Source of the DNA: JAUSIF01 sp036556265
Lineage (GTDB): Bacteria > Pseudomonadota > Alphaproteobacteria > Rhizobiales > Xanthobacteraceae
Reading direction: 5' to 3'
DNA length: 64,000 bases
Assembly (NCBI GenBank): GCA_036556265.1
Contig: DATBJU010000091.1
Location: 6,244 to 70,243, forward strand
Part shown: piece by piece, positions 8,563 to 16,345 of the stretch
How positions within the stretch are numbered: position 1 is the first letter of the stretch
Layout of the letters: the number at the start of each line of letters is the position of its first letter
The notes under the pieces: generated by a model
The model's database searches: none
What the model saw: the letters and a program-made list of their open reading frames with translations, nothing else
Told to the model about the DNA's origin: nothing
Program-made: the position numbers and the translations under genes

Positions 8563-9079
8563 GGCTTGATTTCAGGGGGCGGAGGCTGCTCGATTCGATG
8601 ATCTGTAGCAATGCGGATCGCGCCCGTGCGATGCGACTCATAACGGTACCGACGGGAATGCCCAATAGGCTTGCCGTCTCGGCGTAGCTGAAGCCGGCAA
8701 TGTCGATCAGCCCAATGATCTCGCGGTGCGCCGGGGCGATGGCGGCCAGCCCCTGTTCCACCGTGATCTTCGCGATACAGGCGTCGTCAAAGCGCCAAAC
8801 ATCGAGTGGCGTGGACGGCAATTCACACTTCCGCGGCGACCGTGCTCGAAGCTCATCGAGCGCGGCGTTGCGCACAATGCGAAAGACCCAGGCGCGATAG
8901 GCCGGAGCGTCGGTAGGTACGTTGCGTGCGGCAAGTGCCCGCGCCGCCGCCTCCTGCACCAGATCGCGCGCATCATCGGCATTGCCCATCATGGTCCGGG
9001 CGAACGCCGCCAAACGAGGCAGTAGAGTCGGCAGATCCTTGTGTGACTTGCGGGACACGGCTCCCCTCGATTCGGTCAC
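8552..9079 (-). CDS. ECF (group IV) RNA polymerase sigma factor, RpoE4-like context
   Basis: Directs RNA polymerase to extracytoplasmic-stress promoters. About 175 aa with region 2 (PRLAAFARTMMGNADDARDLVQEAAARALA...YRAWVFRIVRNAALDELR) and region 4 (APAHREIIGLIDIAGFSYAETASLLGIPVGTVMSRIARARSALL), a helix-turn-helix typical of ECF factors. Start is a GTG at 9077-9079 without a clear ribosome site; an in-frame GTG at 9056-9058 directly behind GAGGGGA is a real alternative. Gene order sigma, anti-sigma, sulfite dehydrogenase, cytochrome mirrors the sulfite-responsive RpoE4 locus of Sinorhizobium meliloti, so sulfite sensing is the working hypothesis. Confidence 0.88.
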   Translation of the reverse strand: MTESRGAVSRKSHKDLPTLLPRLAAFARTMMGNADDARDLVQEAAARALAARNVPTDAPAYRAWVFRIVRNAALDELRARSPRKCELPSTPLDVWRFDDACIAKITVEQGLAAIAPAHREIIGLIDIAGFSYAETASLLGIPVGTVMSRIARARSALLQIIESSSLRPLKSSHGN

Positions 9080-9165
9080 CCGGCGCGCGTAGGTTATTAA
9101 CTATCCGGCACACCGCGGTTGCTGACAATAGGATGCCTTGTTCGATGGGCAGCGTCGCTTTCCCC

Positions 9166-9191
9166 GGAACCGAATCCCGAATAAGATTGTT
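9166..9191 (+). promoter_or_regulatory. Predicted ECF-sigma promoter for the small secreted protein
   Basis: GGAAC, 17 nt, TGTT, followed 20 nt later by the ATG of the small secreted protein gene; the short leader holds GAGG as ribosome site. Same spacing as the element before the sulfite dehydrogenase. The core is symmetrical (GGAAC...GTTC), so on the minus strand it reads GAAC-N18-GTTCC and might also face the sigma gene. Inference from pattern only. Confidence 0.5.
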
Positions 9192-9211
9192 CAACAGCAT
9201 TCGAGGTCATC

Positions 9212-9484
9212 ATGCTCTTTCGGCTGGTCAGTTTCGGCGCCCTTGTTGCGGGTCTTCTCATGATCAGTTTCCCCGCGGACGCTCAAGATCGTCCGCGCAC
9301 CCGCATAACCATTCAGAAGCGCAGCTACCTCGATGCCGGCACCGTCGTGAAGCCGGGAACGATGCACTACCACGACTATATTTTCGCCGGCCAGCAATCG
9401 CGCCTGCCCATCTACGGGCCATATGCGGACGGTGACATCCAGGGCACGCGCTGGCCGCTGCTGCGGATGTTCGAAGGCTATTAG
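9212..9484 (+). CDS. Small secreted protein of unknown function
   Basis: 90 aa. A clear signal peptide (MLFRLVSFGALVAGLLMISFPADA, cleavage after ADA) leaves a mature part of about 66 residues rich in Tyr, Arg and Pro (KRSYLDAGTVVKPGTMHYHDYIF, ending RWPLLRMFEGY). No cysteine. I recognise no family. Divergent from the ECF sigma gene and preceded by an ECF-type promoter element, so it is probably part of the same regulon. Its stop codon interlocks with that of leuB (TTAG, 9481-9484). Confidence 0.72.
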   Translation: MLFRLVSFGALVAGLLMISFPADAQDRPRTRITIQKRSYLDAGTVVKPGTMHYHDYIFAGQQSRLPIYGPYADGDIQGTRWPLLRMFEGY

Positions 9485-10593
9485 GCCGCGAGACCGTCAA
9501 GCTCAGCGACGATCGCCTCGCCCATTTCGCTCGTCCCAACTGTTTTCGCGCCCTCGCTCGCGAGGTCGGCGGTGCGCAAGCCCTTTTCCAGCACACCGGC
9601 AATTGCCTGCTCGATCATGTCGGCGGCCTCGGTGAGCCCGAAGCTGTAGCGCAACGCCATGCCGAGCGAGCCGATCATCGCGATCGGATTGGCGATCCCT
9701 TTACCCGCGATATCGGGCGCCGAGCCGTGCACCGGTTCATAGAGCGCACGACGCTTCTTCGTCTTCGCGTCGACCTCGCCTAGTGAAGCCGACGGCAGCA
9801 TGCCGAGCGAACCGGTCAGCATCGCGGCCACGTCCGAGAGCATGTCGCCGAACAAATTGTCGGTGACGATCACATCGAACTGTTTCGGATTGCGCACGAG
9901 CTGCATGCCGCCGGCATCGGCGAGCTGATGCTCGAGCTGCACGTCCTTGTACTCGCGCTCATGCACCTGTCCGACTACCTCGTGCCACAGCACGCCGGTC
10001 TTCATCACGTTTCTCTTTTCCATCGAAGTGACCTTGTTCCGCCGCTTTCTCGCGAGCTCGAAGGCCACGCGTGCAATCCGCTCAATCTCGTGGGTGTCGT
10101 AAACTTGGGTGTCGATCGCGCGCTTCTGTCCGTTGCCGAGATCGGTGATCGTTTTCGGCTCACCGAAATAGACCCCGCCCGTGAGCTCACGGATGATCAT
10201 GATGTCGAGCCCGTCGACGAGCTCGCGCTTCAGGCTCGATGCGTCGGCGAGCGCCGGATAGCAGATCGCGGGCCGCAGGTTGGCGAACAACGCGAGATCC
10301 TTGCGCAGCCGCAGCAGTCCGGCCTCGGGCCGCACGTCATAGGGCACCTTATCCCACTTCGGGCCGCCGACTGCGCCGAATAGCACCGCGTCCGCTGCAA
10401 GCGCCTTGTCCATCGCGGCTTCGGAGATCGCTTTGCCGTGCGCCTCGTAGGCGCAACCGCCGACTAAATCTTCTTCGATCGTGAATTTCGCCACACCGTT
10501 CTTCTCAAGCCAGGCGATCACGCCCTTCGCTTGCGCCATTACCTCCGGCCCGATGCCGTCTCCCGGCAACAGCAGCAGCCTGTAAGTGGCCAT
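9481..10593 (-). CDS. leuB: 3-isopropylmalate dehydrogenase
   Basis: Oxidative decarboxylation of 3-isopropylmalate to 2-oxoisocaproate with NAD+, third step of leucine synthesis; cytoplasmic homodimer. 370 aa, the usual length. Family landmarks: LLPGDGIGPEVM at the N-terminus, LRKDLALFANLRPA substrate-site arginines, DNLFGDMLSDVAAMLTGSLG metal/substrate loop, and the NAD-binding SAPDIAGKGIANP. Start ATG at 10591-10593, 3 nt after leuD, so the two are cotranscribed. Confidence 0.97.
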   Translation of the reverse strand: MATYRLLLLPGDGIGPEVMAQAKGVIAWLEKNGVAKFTIEEDLVGGCAYEAHGKAISEAAMDKALAADAVLFGAVGGPKWDKVPYDVRPEAGLLRLRKDLALFANLRPAICYPALADASSLKRELVDGLDIMIIRELTGGVYFGEPKTITDLGNGQKRAIDTQVYDTHEIERIARVAFELARKRRNKVTSMEKRNVMKTGVLWHEVVGQVHEREYKDVQLEHQLADAGGMQLVRNPKQFDVIVTDNLFGDMLSDVAAMLTGSLGMLPSASLGEVDAKTKKRRALYEPVHGSAPDIAGKGIANPIAMIGSLGMALRYSFGLTEAADMIEQAIAGVLEKGLRTADLASEGAKTVGTSEMGEAIVAELDGLAA

Positions 10594-10596
10594 GGC

Positions 10597-11202
10597 TTAC
10601 AGCCAAGGGCGCACTTGCGCCGCCTCCCGTTCGAAGCTGTCGATCTTCGCGCCCTTCTCCATCGTGAGCCCGATGTCGTCGAGCCCATTGAGCAGGCAGT
10701 GCTTGCGGAACGGATCGATGTCGAACCGGTTCATGCCGCCGTCGGGCCCACGAATTTCCTGTTTCTCAAGGTCGATCGTGAGCGTCGCATTCGCGCCGCG
10801 TTCGGCGTCGTCGAACAGCTTCGCCAAGTCCTCCGGACTAACCTTCACCGGTAAAATGCCGTTCTTGAAGCAGTTGTTGTAGAAGATGTCCGCGAACGAA
10901 GTGGAAATCACGCAGCGAATGCCGAAGTCGAGCAAGGCCCACGGTGCATGCTCGCGCGAGGAGCCGCACCCGAAATTGTCGCCGGCGACCAGAATCTTCG
11001 CCTGCCGGTACGCGGGCTTGTTCAGGACGAAATCGGGGTTCTCCTTGCCGTCGTCCCGGTAGCGCATCTCGGAAAACAAACCCTTGCCGAGACCGGTGCG
11101 CTTGATCGTCTTCAAATACTGCTTCGGGATGATCATGTCGGTGTCGACATTGATCATCTTCAGCGGCGCCGCGACGCCGGTAAGCGTCGTGAACTTTTCC
11201 AT
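10597..11202 (-). CDS. leuD: 3-isopropylmalate dehydratase small subunit
   Basis: Swivel subunit of isopropylmalate isomerase, pairing with LeuC. 201 aa from the ATG at 11200-11202, giving the classic start MEKFTTLTGVAAPL; AAGGATGAG about 8 nt upstream serves as ribosome site. An ATG four codons upstream (11214) is possible. Signature motifs: NVDTDMIIPKQYLK and the swivel-loop GCGSSREHAPWAL. Followed by leuB. Unlike compact leuCD operons, leuC lies about 1.8 kb upstream, with other genes between. Confidence 0.96.
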   Translation of the reverse strand: MEKFTTLTGVAAPLKMINVDTDMIIPKQYLKTIKRTGLGKGLFSEMRYRDDGKENPDFVLNKPAYRQAKILVAGDNFGCGSSREHAPWALLDFGIRCVISTSFADIFYNNCFKNGILPVKVSPEDLAKLFDDAERGANATLTIDLEKQEIRGPDGGMNRFDIDPFRKHCLLNGLDDIGLTMEKGAKIDSFEREAAQVRPWL

Positions 11203-11260
11203 GTGCGAACTCATCCTTGCCGGTGCTTGTTCTAGCGACCAAGAGGACAGAATCAAAGCC

Positions 11261-11289
11261 CTCGGAAGCGCCCGTACAGGCGCTCCGAG
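11261..11289 (-). terminator. Hairpin between HXXEE gene and leuD
   Basis: CTCGG-A-AGCGCC pairs with GGCGCT-CCGAG across a 6-nt loop, with one bulged A. It lies 47 nt after the stop of the HXXEE membrane protein gene and about 60 nt before leuD on the minus strand. A moderately T-rich stretch (TTTGATTCTGTCCTC) follows on the minus strand, so it may terminate the upstream gene or act in the leuD leader. Confidence 0.35.
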
Positions 11290-11336
11290 AGCTCGCAGTT
11301 CGTCCGTTCGTGGGCGCCGCGCGCCCGACGGCGATC

Positions 11337-11831
11337 CTAGCGCTTGCGGCGCGCCGGCGCCTCCGCTCCACCACTGGTCGCGCGGAAATATGGCTGGTTT
11401 CTGAGCTTCAGGAGCAGCACCGGCCACAGGATAATCGCCGCGCCGATCACGACCGACCAGATGATCGTGTTCTGCGGCAGGCTGCTGCTCGCATAGGCGT
11501 AATAGCCGACCGGGTAGAACAGGACGATGCCCGTGATGATGCCCGGCGAGAATTTGCCGCCCGAGATGATCATCGGCAGCAGATGGAAGAAGGTGACGTT
11601 GATCACCAGGAACGCCGCATAGGCGAGCGCGAGCATCGGCAATGCAGGCGCTAGCATCGCGGCGATCGCGCCGAGGATCAACAGCACGACCTCGATAGTC
11701 GTATAGGCATCCCATTCCATCGGAAGGTTCATCGTCTTCCGCGCCCATCCGTGCCAGCCGAGGATATGTTCCTCGAGGATGTGCAACGCGTACGCACCAA
11801 CCGCGAGCCAAGCTAGAACGGTGAGTGACAT
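11337..11831 (-). CDS. HXXEE-domain integral membrane protein
   Basis: 164-aa membrane protein with four or five hydrophobic segments. The first segment carries the motif that names the family, HILEEH (about residues 17-22), with further conserved-type features FLVINVTFFHLLP and GKFSPGIITGIVLFYPVGYY. The C-terminus is a basic, Ala/Arg-rich cytoplasmic tail. The family has no firmly assigned activity that I know of. Sits between the metallopeptidase gene and leuD on the same strand. Confidence 0.78.
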   Translation of the reverse strand: MSLTVLAWLAVGAYALHILEEHILGWHGWARKTMNLPMEWDAYTTIEVVLLILGAIAAMLAPALPMLALAYAAFLVINVTFFHLLPMIISGGKFSPGIITGIVLFYPVGYYAYASSSLPQNTIIWSVVIGAAIILWPVLLLKLRNQPYFRATSGGAEAPARRKR

Positions 11832-11905
11832 GGCGTTCCCCCAAATGTCAGTCCGAACGCACAGAATCAGACGCGCGGGAAGCTATCACGCCCGATTCGG
11901 TGGTA

Positions 11906-12355
11906 CTAGCGCGCTTCCTCGCCCCGTGACTCCTCCGCCGCCGCCTCGATCCGCTCCATATCTTCGTCGGACAGCCCGAAATGGTGGCCGATCTCGTGAA
12001 CGAGAACGTGCGTAATGATCGCGCCCAGTGACTCGTTGTGCTCCGCCCAGTAGTCGAGCATGGGGCGTCGGTAAAGGTGAACCGAATTTGGCAGACGGCC
12101 GGTCTCCGGCGTAGCGCCGCCCTGCGACATGCCGATGCCGGTGAACAGTCCGAGGATGTCGAACGGGCTTTCCAGCTCCATGTCCGCGATCACGTCCTCA
12201 TCCGGAAAGTCCACGACTAGAATCACCACCCCGTCGCACAGTTTGCGGAAGCTTTCCGGCAGGCCGGCGTAGGCCGCCGCCGCCATCACCTCGAAGTCCT
12301 CGAGCGAAGGCGCGATCGAATCGCGCCAGCCGCCCCCGTCTCCGGCTCCGCTCAC
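11906..12355 (-). CDS. Zincin-like metallopeptidase family protein
   Basis: 149 aa, cytoplasmic by absence of a signal. The zinc-binding motif HEIGHHFGLSD (residues 120-130) near the C-terminus places it in the small zincin-like family formerly called DUF1025; preceding NSVHLYRRPMLDYW is also typical. The start is a GTG at 12353-12355 with GGAG about 14 nt upstream; an internal ATG at residue 24 would remove conserved sequence. Substrate unknown. Same strand as the HXXEE gene, 74 nt upstream of it. Confidence 0.85.
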   Translation of the reverse strand: MSGAGDGGGWRDSIAPSLEDFEVMAAAAYAGLPESFRKLCDGVVILVVDFPDEDVIADMELESPFDILGLFTGIGMSQGGATPETGRLPNSVHLYRRPMLDYWAEHNESLGAIITHVLVHEIGHHFGLSDEDMERIEAAAEESRGEEAR

Positions 12356-12576
12356 AGCCCAAAACTCCGCGTCGCCATTTGCGAAATTCTAGAGAACAGG
12401 ACGCCGGGTCGAAAGGGCAAATGAACGCCCGATGAACGGCGGGATCAGACGATATTCACCACGCTTCAGAAAAACTGGCCGCAATCGACCAACGCGGGCG
12501 CGCGCCACGTAACCGCACGACCAAGTGCCGGAACGCGAAGCGCCGGCCCGCGTTTAGAGGAACGAGGAGAAACGCC

Positions 12577-12885
12577 ATGCTCAAACGAATCTTGATACCA
12601 GTCGCCGGCGCGTTCGCGCTCGCGATCTACGCCTTCGCCCCGCAACCCGCGTCGGCCGCGAGCTTGGGTAGCGGCGCGGCTGCCGCGCAGGCCGCAGAAG
12701 CTGATCTATCGAACGTAGTGGATGTACACAGACGATATTACCGCCGTTACGCATGGGGCGCCCCGTTCGCGGTGGCTCCTTACGCCTACTACGGCGCCTA
12801 TGGTGGTCCGAGCTGGCACTATCGCTACTTCGGCCCGCACAAGCGCCGTTGCGGCTACACCTACTGGGGCTACACTTGCTGGTGA
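12577..12885 (+). CDS. Small secreted Tyr-rich protein
   Basis: 102 aa. Signal peptide MLKRILIPVAGAFALAIYAF...ASA, then a mature segment extremely rich in aromatic and Gly residues (RRYYRRYAWGAPF, YAYYGAYGG, HYRYFGPHKRRCGYTYWGYTCW) with two cysteines. Proteins of this composition are common as small exported rhizobial proteins of unknown role. GAGGAG precedes the ATG (about 12568). It is followed by a strong bidirectional terminator. Function not assignable. Confidence 0.75.
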   Translation: MLKRILIPVAGAFALAIYAFAPQPASAASLGSGAAAAQAAEADLSNVVDVHRRYYRRYAWGAPFAVAPYAYYGAYGGPSWHYRYFGPHKRRCGYTYWGYTCW

Positions 12886-12910
12886 GCTCAAAAGGTCTGA
12901 TCGAAACAAG

Positions 12911-12935
12911 ACGGGCGCGCTCGCTGCGCGCCCGT
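12911..12935. terminator. Bidirectional intrinsic terminator
   Basis: A perfect 10-bp stem ACGGGCGCGC/GCGCGCCCGT with a 5-nt loop. On the plus strand TCTCATTTGTTT follows (end of the small secreted protein gene); on the minus strand CTTGTTTCG follows (26 nt after the leuC stop). Well placed to end both converging transcripts. Confidence 0.75.
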
Positions 12936-12961
12936 TCTCATTTGTTTGCGCCCAATCGAAG

Positions 12962-14374
12962 TCAGACCCGCGGCCACTCGCGCACGTCGACGAAATGTCC
13001 GGCGATCGCCGCTGCCGCCGCCATTGCCGGCGACACAAGATGGGTGCGCCCCTTGTAGCCCTGCCGTCCTTCGAAATTGCGGTTCGAGGTAGACGCGCAG
13101 CGCTCCCCCGGCGCGAGCTTGTCCGGATTCATCGCGAGGCACATGGAGCAGCCTGGCTCGCGCCAGTCGAAGCCCGCCGCCTTGAAGATCTTGTCAAGGC
13201 CTTCGGCTTCCGCCTGCTGCTTCACAAGACCCGACCCGGGCACGATCATCGCATTCACCCTCGCGTCCACCTTGTGGCCGTTCACGATCTTGGCCACTAC
13301 GCGCAGATCTTCGATGCGCGCATTCGTGCACGAGCCGATGAATACGCGGTCGAGCTTGATGTCGGTGATCTTCTCGCCGCCCCTCAACCCCATATATTCG
13401 AGTGAGCGTTCCGCCGCGGCGCGCTTGTTCTCGTTCGTGATCTCCGACGGTACCGGTACACGGCCCGTCACCGACACCACCTGTTCGGGACTCGTACCCC
13501 AACTCACGATCGGCGGCAGCTTGGCGCCGTCGAGCTTCACTTCCGCGTCGAAGACGGCGCCGTCATCGCTTCGCAACGTCTCCCAGTAGCGCATCGCCTG
13601 ATCCCAGGCAGCGCCCTTCGGCGCCTTCGGCCGATCTTTCAGATAGGCGAATGCTTTTTCGTCAGGCGCCACCATACCGGCGCGTGCGCCGCCCTCGATC
13701 GACATGTTGCAGACGGTCATGCGCCCTTCCATCGAGAGCGCGCGGATCGCATCGCCCGCATACTCGATCACGTGGCCCGTACCGCCGGCCGTGCCGATCT
13801 CGCCGATGATGGAAAGGATGATGTCCTTCGCGCCCACGCCGTCCGGCAGCTTGCCGTCCACCGTGACGCGCATGTTCTTCGCTTTCTTCTGGATCAGCGT
13901 CTGCGTCGCGAGCACGTGCTCGACTTCCGAGGTGCCGATGCCGTGCGCGAGTGCGCCGAACGCGCCGTGCGTCGATGTGTGGCTGTCGCCGCACACGATG
14001 GTCGTGCCCGGTAGCGTGAACCCCTGTTCCGGGCCGATCACGTGAACGATCCCCTGCCGACGATCGTGCTCGTTGAAATATTCGATGCCGAAGTCGCGCG
14101 CGTTCTCCGCGAGCGTCGCGATCTGCGCCGCGGATTCCGGATCGGGATTGGGCTTCGAGCGGTCCGACGTCGGCACGTTGTGGTCTACGACCGCGAGCGT
14201 CTTCCCCGGCGCACGCACTTTGCGGCCGGCAAGACGCAGCCCTTCAAAGGCTTGCGGGCTCGTCACTTCATGGACGAGATGCCGGTCGACATAGATGAGG
14301 CACGTGCCGTCCGGCTGCTGATCGACCAAATGGTCGTCCCAGATCTTGTCGTACAGCGTGCGTGGTTTTGCCAT
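12962..14374 (-). CDS. leuC: 3-isopropylmalate dehydratase large subunit
   Basis: 4Fe-4S aconitase-family subunit that, with LeuD, isomerises 2- to 3-isopropylmalate. 470 aa. Visible: TLYDKIWDDHLV start, VCGDSHTSTHGAFGALAHGIGTSEVEHV, the cluster cysteines in FIGSCTNAR and GCSMCLAMNPD, and NRNFEGRQG. Start ATG at 14372-14374. It lies 71 nt after the isochorismatase-like gene and is separated from leuD by three unrelated genes, with a terminator directly after it, so leuC is probably expressed apart from leuD-leuB. Confidence 0.97.
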   Translation of the reverse strand: MAKPRTLYDKIWDDHLVDQQPDGTCLIYVDRHLVHEVTSPQAFEGLRLAGRKVRAPGKTLAVVDHNVPTSDRSKPNPDPESAAQIATLAENARDFGIEYFNEHDRRQGIVHVIGPEQGFTLPGTTIVCGDSHTSTHGAFGALAHGIGTSEVEHVLATQTLIQKKAKNMRVTVDGKLPDGVGAKDIILSIIGEIGTAGGTGHVIEYAGDAIRALSMEGRMTVCNMSIEGGARAGMVAPDEKAFAYLKDRPKAPKGAAWDQAMRYWETLRSDDGAVFDAEVKLDGAKLPPIVSWGTSPEQVVSVTGRVPVPSEITNENKRAAAERSLEYMGLRGGEKITDIKLDRVFIGSCTNARIEDLRVVAKIVNGHKVDARVNAMIVPGSGLVKQQAEAEGLDKIFKAAGFDWREPGCSMCLAMNPDKLAPGERCASTSNRNFEGRQGYKGRTHLVSPAMAAAAAIAGHFVDVREWPRV

Positions 14375-14445
14375 GGTGGCGGTTCGCTCTTCTTGACGAC
14401 TATCTAGTGGTTGCCGGCCCGCGAGAAAAGTGGGGAAGCAACTCG

Positions 14446-15087
14446 CTAGGCGGCATCCCGCCAAATCTTGGCCAGTTCAGTGCTGGTGCACATGATTGCG
14501 TCGCCCATGAAGCGCATGCTCGCCAGCGCCCGCTCAGCCGCCTCCGGCTGTCCGCCGCCGCATGCATCCGACGCCACGATCGGGATAAATCCGAGATCGG
14601 CGGCTTGGCGGACCGTCGGCTCGATGCCGATTTCTGTGGCAACGCCGCAGATCACGAAGCTCGTCAGCCCGCAATCGCGCAACGCGATGCCAAGCGGCGT
14701 GCCCTCGAACGCGGACATCGTGATTTTGTCGAAGATCGCCTCGTCGGCGCGGACATCGAGCTCGGGTGCAAGCGCGAAGCCATCGCTGTCCCGTAGAAAC
14801 CAGGGGTGCACATCCTCGACAGACTTCTTCTGCCAAACCGTCATTTGACGAAGCTGAAACGCGCCTGATAACCGCTTCGGCAACGACATGTGCCGCATGA
14901 AGAAAACGCGCACGCCCGCGGCCCGGGCGGCCGCCAGCAATTCCAGCACGCGTGCCAGTACGACATCCCCGTGTCCGAGCTGGCGCAGAATCCCGACCTG
15001 CATGTCGTACACGATGAGCGCGGTCGAATTCGGGTGAGCCGCTTCAGCCAGCGTCTCCGGGATATCGATACCGTAGGCCCGCTTCAT
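14446..15087 (-). CDS. Isochorismatase-family cysteine hydrolase
   Basis: 213 aa, cytoplasmic. The Asp-Lys-Cys triad of this superfamily is visible: Asp28 in VYDMQ, Lys121 in DKITMSAFEGTP, Cys147 in ICGVATEIGI with the usual cis-peptide V-A. Real substrate is unknown; members include nicotinamidases, N-carbamoyl hydrolases and isochorismatases. ATG at 15085-15087 was preferred over a GTG three codons upstream because GGAG lies 8 nt before it. Follows rplS by 38 nt, so it may ride on the ribosomal transcript. Confidence 0.85.
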   Translation of the reverse strand: MKRAYGIDIPETLAEAAHPNSTALIVYDMQVGILRQLGHGDVVLARVLELLAAARAAGVRVFFMRHMSLPKRLSGAFQLRQMTVWQKKSVEDVHPWFLRDSDGFALAPELDVRADEAIFDKITMSAFEGTPLGIALRDCGLTSFVICGVATEIGIEPTVRQAADLGFIPIVASDACGGGQPEAAERALASMRFMGDAIMCTSTELAKIWRDAA

Positions 15088-15125
15088 GAGCCGCACTCCG
15101 AGACCGGCTCACGAGTGCCGATCGC

Positions 15126-15545
15126 TCACTTGCTTTCGGCTTCGGCGCCTTCGATCGTCTCGGCAACTTCGCCCATCTCGGCGGTGAAATCCTGCTTCTC
15201 GGAGATGCGCGCCTTCTTCCCGCGACGCGCGCGCAGATAATAGAGCTTCGCGCGGCGCACCTTTCCGCGGCGCAGGACTTCGATCGAGTCGATCATCGGC
15301 GAGTAGAGGGGAAACACGCGCTCGACGCCCTCGCCGTAGGAAATCTTGCGTACGGTGAAGCTCTCGTTGAGCCCCGCACCGGTACGGCCGATGCAAACGC
15401 CCTCGTAGGCCTGGACGCGCGTGCGGTCGCCTTCCACCACCTTGACGTTGACTTGCAACGTGTCGCCCGGCGCAAAGTCCGGAATCTTCTTGTTCTGCGT
15501 GACCCGTGCGATCTCTTCGCGTTCGATCGTTTCGATGATGTTCAT
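15126..15545 (-). CDS. rplS: 50S ribosomal protein L19 (bL19)
   Basis: Ribosomal protein at the 30S-50S interface. 139 aa with the universal core (FAPGDTLQVNVKVVEGDRTRVQ, EGVCIGRTGAGLNESFTVRKISYGEGVERVFPLYSP, GKVRRAKLYYLRARRGKKARI) and an acidic alphaproteobacterial C-terminal tail. ATG at 15543-15545 with GGAGG about 6 nt upstream gives the standard MNIIETIE start. Downstream of trmD as in most Proteobacteria. Confidence 0.97.
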   Translation of the reverse strand: MNIIETIEREEIARVTQNKKIPDFAPGDTLQVNVKVVEGDRTRVQAYEGVCIGRTGAGLNESFTVRKISYGEGVERVFPLYSPMIDSIEVLRRGKVRRAKLYYLRARRGKKARISEKQDFTAEMGEVAETIEGAEAESK

Positions 15546-15630
15546 GGCAACCTCCGCGCCCAAACCGCGCGTCGCGGCTCAACTTTCCATACGGGATTGG
15601 CGCCGCCTATACGACATGCCGAAACACTTG

Positions 15631-16341
15631 TCATTCGCTTTCGAGCGGCCCACCCTTGCGACGCGCCCAAAGGTCGGGCCGTCGCTCCTTCGTCAGCCGT
15701 TCGGCTTCGGAACGCCGCCAAGCCTTAACCTTTGCGTGGTCGCCGGACAAAAGCACATCCGGGATCGGCCGGCCTTCGAATGTCTGCGGCCGCGTGAACT
15801 GCGGGTATTCGAGCAACCCGCCCTCGAAGCTTTCCTCCGCGCCCGATGCTGTCTTCCCCATCACTCCGGGCAACAGGCGGACGCACGCGTCGATCAGCGC
15901 CTGCGCCGCGATCTCGCCTCCCGAGAGCACGTAGTCGCCGATCGAAACCTCCTCGAGCGATCGCGCCTCGATCACCCGCTGATCCACTCCTTCGAAGCGG
16001 CCGCACACGAGCACGACCCCAGGCCCTGCGGCGAGCTCGTGCACAAGCATCTGGCTGAGCGGCCTCCCACGCGCCGACAGCAAAATCCTCGGGCGCGGAT
16101 CGCCGGCCTGCGCCGCTGCGTCGATCGCTCGGGCGAGCACGTCCGCGCGCATCACCATGCCTGGTCCGCCACCCGCCGGCGTATCGTCGACGGAGCGGTG
16201 CCTGTCCGTCGCGTGATCGCGGATGTTGATCGCCTCGCACGACCAGATGCCCTCGGCGAGCGCGCGGCCCGCGAGACTCGCGCCGAGCGCTCCCGGGAAC
16301 AGCTCCGGGAACAGCGTGAGCACGGTCGCGCGCCAGCTCAT
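15631..16341 (-). CDS. trmD: tRNA (guanine-N1)-methyltransferase
   Basis: Methylates G37 of tRNAs reading CNN/GNN codons, preventing +1 frameshifts. 236 aa SPOUT enzyme; the trefoil-knot AdoMet site is seen in SIGDYVLSGGE, with VCGRFEGVDQRVIE and the N-terminal TLFPELFPGALG also diagnostic. Start ATG at 16339-16341, 4 nt after the rimM stop. Confidence 0.97.
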   Translation of the reverse strand: MSWRATVLTLFPELFPGALGASLAGRALAEGIWSCEAINIRDHATDRHRSVDDTPAGGGPGMVMRADVLARAIDAAAQAGDPRPRILLSARGRPLSQMLVHELAAGPGVVLVCGRFEGVDQRVIEARSLEEVSIGDYVLSGGEIAAQALIDACVRLLPGVMGKTASGAEESFEGGLLEYPQFTRPQTFEGRPIPDVLLSGDHAKVKAWRRSEAERLTKERRPDLWARRKGGPLESE

Positions 16342-16345
16342 TGCC

